Source: Symbiodinium natans
Lineage: Eukaryota > Sar > Dinophyceae > Suessiales > Symbiodiniaceae
Assembly: GCA_905221605.1 (NCBI GenBank)
Contig: CAJNDS010001868.1
Span: 362,001 to 426,000, forward strand
Reading direction: 5' to 3'
DNA length: 64,000 bases
Of the stretch, positions 60,458-64,000 are shown piece by piece. The notes below the pieces were generated by a model, which did not search any database, was not told the DNA's origin, and was given only the letters and a program-made list of their open reading frames with translations. Position numbers and translations under genes: made by a program. How positions within the stretch are numbered: the stretch's first letter is position 1; every line of letters begins with the position of its first letter.

Positions 60458-61075
60458 TCAACTGTCCTCCTCCACTTGCCTAGTGACTGGGGTCCTAGCC
60501 TGGCTAGAGGAGGATGAGAGTATAGCATTGTTTCGCATTCGCGCGACACCCAAGTCCATCAATTCCGTAACATGAAGCTGCAATTTGAGATGGGTGCAGT
60601 TTACACGCACGACGGGCACAACGCGCTGTGTACTGGCGAAGGTTGACGTAGATGTCACAAAGCGCCTGCGCGATGCCCAAGCCCCGATGATACCTCCCCA
60701 GCGCCGACAAACAGCAGCCACTCTCGCGGTTTCGCTCAGGGATGGGAGGGCAACCCTATAATTCTCGACTCCAGGAGCGACGTGAGGGAGGCGAGTATAA
60801 CAACAGCCCCAATTCGACTGGTGTTGCCGCCAGAGGTACACTTGTGGAGGCTCGGAGAGGCCTTCGCGCGGCTCTATAATTAACCACAGGCTCAAGCACA
60901 CAGTGCACGCCTCAAAGAGGATACAACGCAATGCATCCAATGGGCAGTCGTGAAGGTGTCTATCGCTGTGCCTGGAGGCGGGCCTACAGTAGGCCGACGT
61001 AAGGCTCAACTGCGAGACAATCACAAGCAGCGGAGCAAGACCCATATGGCTTTGAGGGCTGGATGCCTTAACCAT
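60458..61075 (-). CDS. 205-codon ORF, doubtful
   Basis: Open minus-strand frame with a hydrophobic N-terminal stretch (GLAPLLVIVSQLSLTSAYC, signal-like) and a Ser-rich tail. No motif recognised. Codon-level evidence is weak, so it may be chance. Confidence 0.25.
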   Translation of the reverse strand: MVKASSPQSHMGLAPLLVIVSQLSLTSAYCRPASRHSDRHLHDCPLDALRCILFEACTVCLSLWLIIEPREGLSEPPQVYLWRQHQSNWGCCYTRLPHVAPGVENYRVALPSLSETARVAAVCRRWGGIIGAWASRRRFVTSTSTFASTQRVVPVVRVNCTHLKLQLHVTELMDLGVARMRNNAILSSSSSQARTPVTRQVEEDS

Positions 61076-61109
61076 GTCAGTGCTGTCTTCCTGAGAGGAA
61101 GGCGGTGGA

Positions 61110-62010
61110 CTACCTCGGATCTACAGAGTTGACCTGAGCCAGCACTGCACAGCACCCATGAAAAAGTCCCGCCAACACATTCCCGAGAAAGCAAAACCGC
61201 GAAACCGGTGTGAAACTGGAGAACGAGACCCTCATGCTTCCAAGACCAAGCATTAATAGAGGCGGGGTCCCTGCTGCATTTTCAGAAGTATGTTTGCATT
61301 CGGAGCAAAAGCTCGGCGTACCGCCAACGTGGGACTCGCAACTGCCCCTTGTGAGTCGGCCAGGACAAAAGATCGACACTCGAGGTGCCCACTGCGTTTT
61401 CTCATCGCTTGCACGCATTTGACCATCAACAGGGACACAGGCCAGCTACCGGAAGCCAAAAACAGGGCAAGGTAGGTCATTCCAATCGCTTGGATTGAGG
61501 AGCTGCAGGTGCCAGGACGGCCAGCCAACAGTGACGGGTGGATGCGCAGCTCTTACAGCCAGGAGATCATTGTAGGCATATACAGTGAACGGTGTGCCCA
61601 CCGGCCAATCTACACAGCGAAGACTCCAAGGAGATCTGGCTGCAGGCGTCGGGCACAAAGCACATAAGGTAGGGAAAAGTTGAGTGGTAAGTTGGAGAGT
61701 ATCCCCTTCAAGAGCTTCTTGTCGAAAGGAAGCAACACACCAAACGATTTGAATCATACAACCTCGATGTTGAGTAACACGGACAAGGGTGAGATTGGCA
61801 ACAATACAGAGGCGCCAACCAAAGTAAGACTCTGGACCGGATGCGCCTCTACCATGTGCTCAAAGGAGGAAAAGGCAACAGCAATAAAGACCGTGCCAAC
61901 AGGCCAATCAACAAGAAAGCTGACTAAAGGGACAGCAAAGGTCAGTTCCTGGACTGCTTGGATTTTGTGAAAAACGCAGAGCACTTTTTCACTCCACGCT
62001 TGAGCCAAAA
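61110..62010. repeat. weakly repeated spacer (GTGCCnACnGGCCAATC) before the copia element
   Basis: Two ~300-bp stretches (around 61560-61640 and 61860-61940) share ACCGTGCCAACAGGCCAATC-type text, giving DWPVGT on the minus strand in both. Frames are broken. Possibly a decayed duplicated coding segment; nothing else seen. Confidence 0.35.
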
Positions 62011-62517
62011 CACCAGAGGTGTTCGGCAAGTCTCTCGCAGAGTCAGCGCAGCTTCACTTTCGTGAATTCCATCTCAACTTTGTTAAACAAAGGAGGAACA
62101 CATGCAAACGTCCTAATGCTTCTCAGGACTTCAGTGCTTCAGCAAAACAAGCATACAAGTGCACAGCCACTCTGCTCGAACCTCAGTACGACGACACGAG
62201 CGAAGCGAGGGTCGGCGGCCAAGGTTTAAAGAGCAAACTCAGAGCAACACGCACTTCTTCAAGGATGCTCCTAAAGCATCTCGAGTGCTTCTCTGCTCAT
62301 CATGCACACTCCAAGCATCTCCCGTCAAGCTCAAAGCAAGAAACACTTTCAAGCCAAGCTCCAAACATGCTATGTCCATGCCTGTTTCTGCTAACACCAA
62401 ACAAACGGTTCAAGCACAGTTCTCAACTCATGCAATGCAAACTCGTGGTTCATGTCACATGTGCAAGACATCCTGTCAACTGTAAAGGCACTCACAAGGA
62501 AGTCAAAAACTTTCACA
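62000..62517 (-). repeat. putative 3' LTR of the copia element (left end not fixed)
   Basis: Directly after the polypurine tract the minus strand starts TGTGAAAGTTTTTGACTTCC, as expected for an LTR. Its partner lies outside the window, so the far boundary (taken near 62000) is a guess. The 205-codon plus-strand frame across it is not treated as a gene. Confidence 0.45.
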
Positions 62518-62525
62518 CCCCCTCA
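62518..62525 (-). other. polypurine tract of the copia element
   Basis: Minus-strand TGAGGGGG, 20 nt after the pol stop codon and directly before TGTGAAAG of the putative LTR. Confidence 0.6.
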
Positions 62526-62545
62526 TGCCTGCAACAGTTGCGTCC

Positions 62546-64000
62546 TCAAGTCCTGTCTTCTTCCATAGCTCGTCTCGCACCCTTCAGCATTTCTTCTCCT
62601 AACAGCTCAGGGTACACACCTGACGCCGGGAGCTGAAGGTGGATGTGTTGGTGGCTCTCATCACAGCGGTTCCTAGCCATACTGTTGATGAAATTCGAAG
62701 AGTTACTACAAAACCACCATCTCTTCCAGGCTCTTTCAGAACCCTTCTCGAAGCAACAGCGATCGACGACACATCCCTTCGCAAGACCAAGACGTTGACT
62801 TACAGACCTAAAGACCGTTTCATTCCACAAGTCAGACCTAGCTGGCCACTCGTGAGAAAGAAGAAGACGCGGACAGTTCGCGTACGGACGGAGAAGGTTC
62901 CAAATCCTTCGCCAAGACCTCTTGTGAACCAGAAGAGACTCCCGCCATCTGGCGTAGGCCTGTCCACCTTTTCGGAATCTCAAATGACGAAGTCCGCACC
63001 CAGCCGAACACGGCGTAGACAAGTGCGCATACACCTTCACCCCTCCATGAAGCAACACACTAAAGACTTCTTTGAGAAGCTGGTATCCGTTTTCACTTAA
63101 CAGATCCACTTGCTTCGTCACTCCAAAATACGCGATACGAGGATTCTTCGAGCAAGCTTTTGACAAAGAGCTGCCTTCTTCACAGCAGAGCTCAACCACA
63201 ACATAAGAAGCCTGGTTCCTTGCTACCTTCTCTGCTGCGGCTCGCCAAGAAACAGGGACGTTCAGTTCGCAGACTTCATCTGCTGGTTTATTGGGCTCTT
63301 GAAACGTGACAGAAACGCTGGTTCCGGAACTTTTCTCTTTCCAGGGGACTGGTTCCGGAATGAGGCCACAAGCCTCGCACAAGCTGACCAAACTGTCGTT
63401 AGTTGGGCTTTTTGTTAGAGCATCTGCCGGGTTGATAGCACCTGGTATGTGCTCAATCGTGAATCTTCCAAGCTGGACAAGTTCTTGGAGAAAAGCGGCT
63501 CTTAACTCAATATGGCGGACTTTCCTCAACAATGTCCCCATTTTGGAAATGGACACGGCGCTTTCAGAGTCCGAATACCCCTTAAGAAGGTAGTACCCCG
63601 TTTCCCGGTCCTTCGGGATGCCCTCCAAGATGGTCTCCGTCAAGAGAGCAATGTACAAACCTTCCCTGGCTATCTCAGTAAGCGCCGCAAGCTCACTCTC
63701 GGCGCTCGAAAGGGCTGTGGTGGACTGCTTCCTGCTGAACGTCTTTAAACAGCAGTTTTCCCAAGTAATCACACCACCACTAACAGAATTCAGGCTCCAG
63801 CTTGCGTCCGTAAAGCACGATACCGCTTGGGGATCCGCATCGTCTTCCAGGATCTCCCGAGTCGACGGAAACACCTGAACCTTATGCGGAAGACCTTTGA
63901 CCCATTTGAGGACATCCCTCATGCATGTTTCAGCTGCCTCGTCAGGGGCCGACTGATGACGCCCCAAAAATCCGCAGCAGAACTGCAAATCTGGTCTGGA
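62546..64000 (-). CDS. Ty1/copia-type pol 3' part: RT tail, RNase H, methyltransferase-like extension (partial)
   Basis: Open to the window edge, where it begins SRPDLQFCCGFLGRHQSAP, the RPD[IL] motif after the copia reverse transcriptase. RNase H follows with its acidic residues in FTDASW, SSAESELAAL, YSDSESAVS and NPADALTK, and with RKVRHIELRAAFLQE, all typical of copia elements. Beyond RNase H are ~230 extra residues including VVVELCCEEGSSLSKAC, a beta-alpha unit (IAYFGVTKQVDLL), AHLSTPCSAGCGLRH and LLLSHEWP. These resemble an S-adenosylmethionine-binding methyltransferase fold, with a PC dipeptide like the catalytic motif of C5 DNA methyltransferases. Activity is unproven. Confidence 0.82.
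   Translation of the reverse strand, partial: SRPDLQFCCGFLGRHQSAPDEAAETCMRDVLKWVKGLPHKVQVFPSTREILEDDADPQAVSCFTDASWSLNSVSGGVITWENCCLKTFSRKQSTTALSSAESELAALTEIAREGLYIALLTETILEGIPKDRETGYYLLKGYSDSESAVSISKMGTLLRKVRHIELRAAFLQELVQLGRFTIEHIPGAINPADALTKSPTNDSLVSLCEACGLIPEPVPWKEKSSGTSVSVTFQEPNKPADEVCELNVPVSWRAAAEKVARNQASYVVVELCCEEGSSLSKACSKNPRIAYFGVTKQVDLLSENGYQLLKEVFSVLLHGGVKVYAHLSTPCSAGCGLRHLRFRKGGQAYARWRESLLVHKRSWRRIWNLLRPYANCPRLLLSHEWPARSDLWNETVFRSVSQRLGLAKGCVVDRCCFEKGSERAWKRWWFCSNSSNFINSMARNRCDESHQHIHLQLPASGVYPELLGEEMLKGARRAMEEDRT

Noticed and set aside
62019-62636. 205-codon plus-strand ORF
   Set aside because: It runs across the putative LTR and into the antisense of the copia pol end; it is Ser/His/Lys-rich with no motif.

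Overview
The window reads as nuclear DNA of a dinoflagellate, most likely a Symbiodiniaceae-like species. The clues are: exons split by introns that use GC and GA as well as GT donors and mostly AG|G acceptors; very abundant plant/alveolate-type telomeric heptamer (TTTAGGG/CCCTAAA) inside the sequence; a Ty1/copia-type RNase H; CCCH-zinc-finger ORFs carried by an LTR element; and a long intronless hydrolase/helicase ORF of a kind I remember from dinoflagellate genomes. This assignment is inference, not a search result.

Layout. (1) 1-40.7 kb is dominated by one or more very fragmented minus-strand genes. I could reconstruct about 35 short exons (30-130 nt, plus three long low-complexity exons). 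They encode tandem dystroglycan-type cadherin-like / He_PIG modules (...WTFxA | DGxxLPxWLxFDP | FSGTPP... | V[KT]AT...), Pro/Gly-rich spacers, a Gly-Val repeat, duplicated Cys exons (CGSSLDC) and a PAN/Apple-like Cys module. This suggests a large extracellular or surface adhesion protein. The same Pro/Gly exon plus downstream exon occurs at 5-3147 and again at 25635-28206. The introns are packed with telomere-like repeats. In many introns the sense-strand 5' end is G-rich (TTTAGGG)n and the 3' end is C-rich (CCCTAAA)n, so the two ends are inverted complements.

(2) 4115-12945 is a complete LTR retroelement on the minus strand, inserted in telomere-like repeats. It has 287-bp LTRs that differ at one base, a primer site matching the initiator-tRNA-Met anticodon arm (half-tRNA priming as in Drosophila copia), a polypurine tract, and two long intact ORFs. 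ORF1 carries WW, S1-like and three CCCH motifs; ORF2 carries three CCCH motifs. There is no protease, integrase, reverse transcriptase or RNase H.

(3) 41-46 kb is a transition zone: MITE-like hairpins, a 205-bp palindromic tandem repeat, and an AT-rich decayed coding region whose composition is unlike its neighbours.

(4) 46-60.5 kb holds an intronless, co-directional (minus) ORF cluster: a 230-aa ORF, a 289-aa alpha/beta-hydrolase-like ORF, then a 371-aa, a 1995-aa (hydrolase-like plus SF1 helicase) and a 746-aa ORF. The last three may be one broken ~3,100-aa unit. Several decayed copies of the 289-aa hydrolase follow.

(5) 60.5-64 kb ends in the 3' part of a Ty1/copia element: RT tail, RNase H, a C-terminal methyltransferase-like extension, a polypurine tract and a putative LTR.

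Exon boundaries were placed by eye from reading-frame continuity and splice motifs; no transcript evidence was available.
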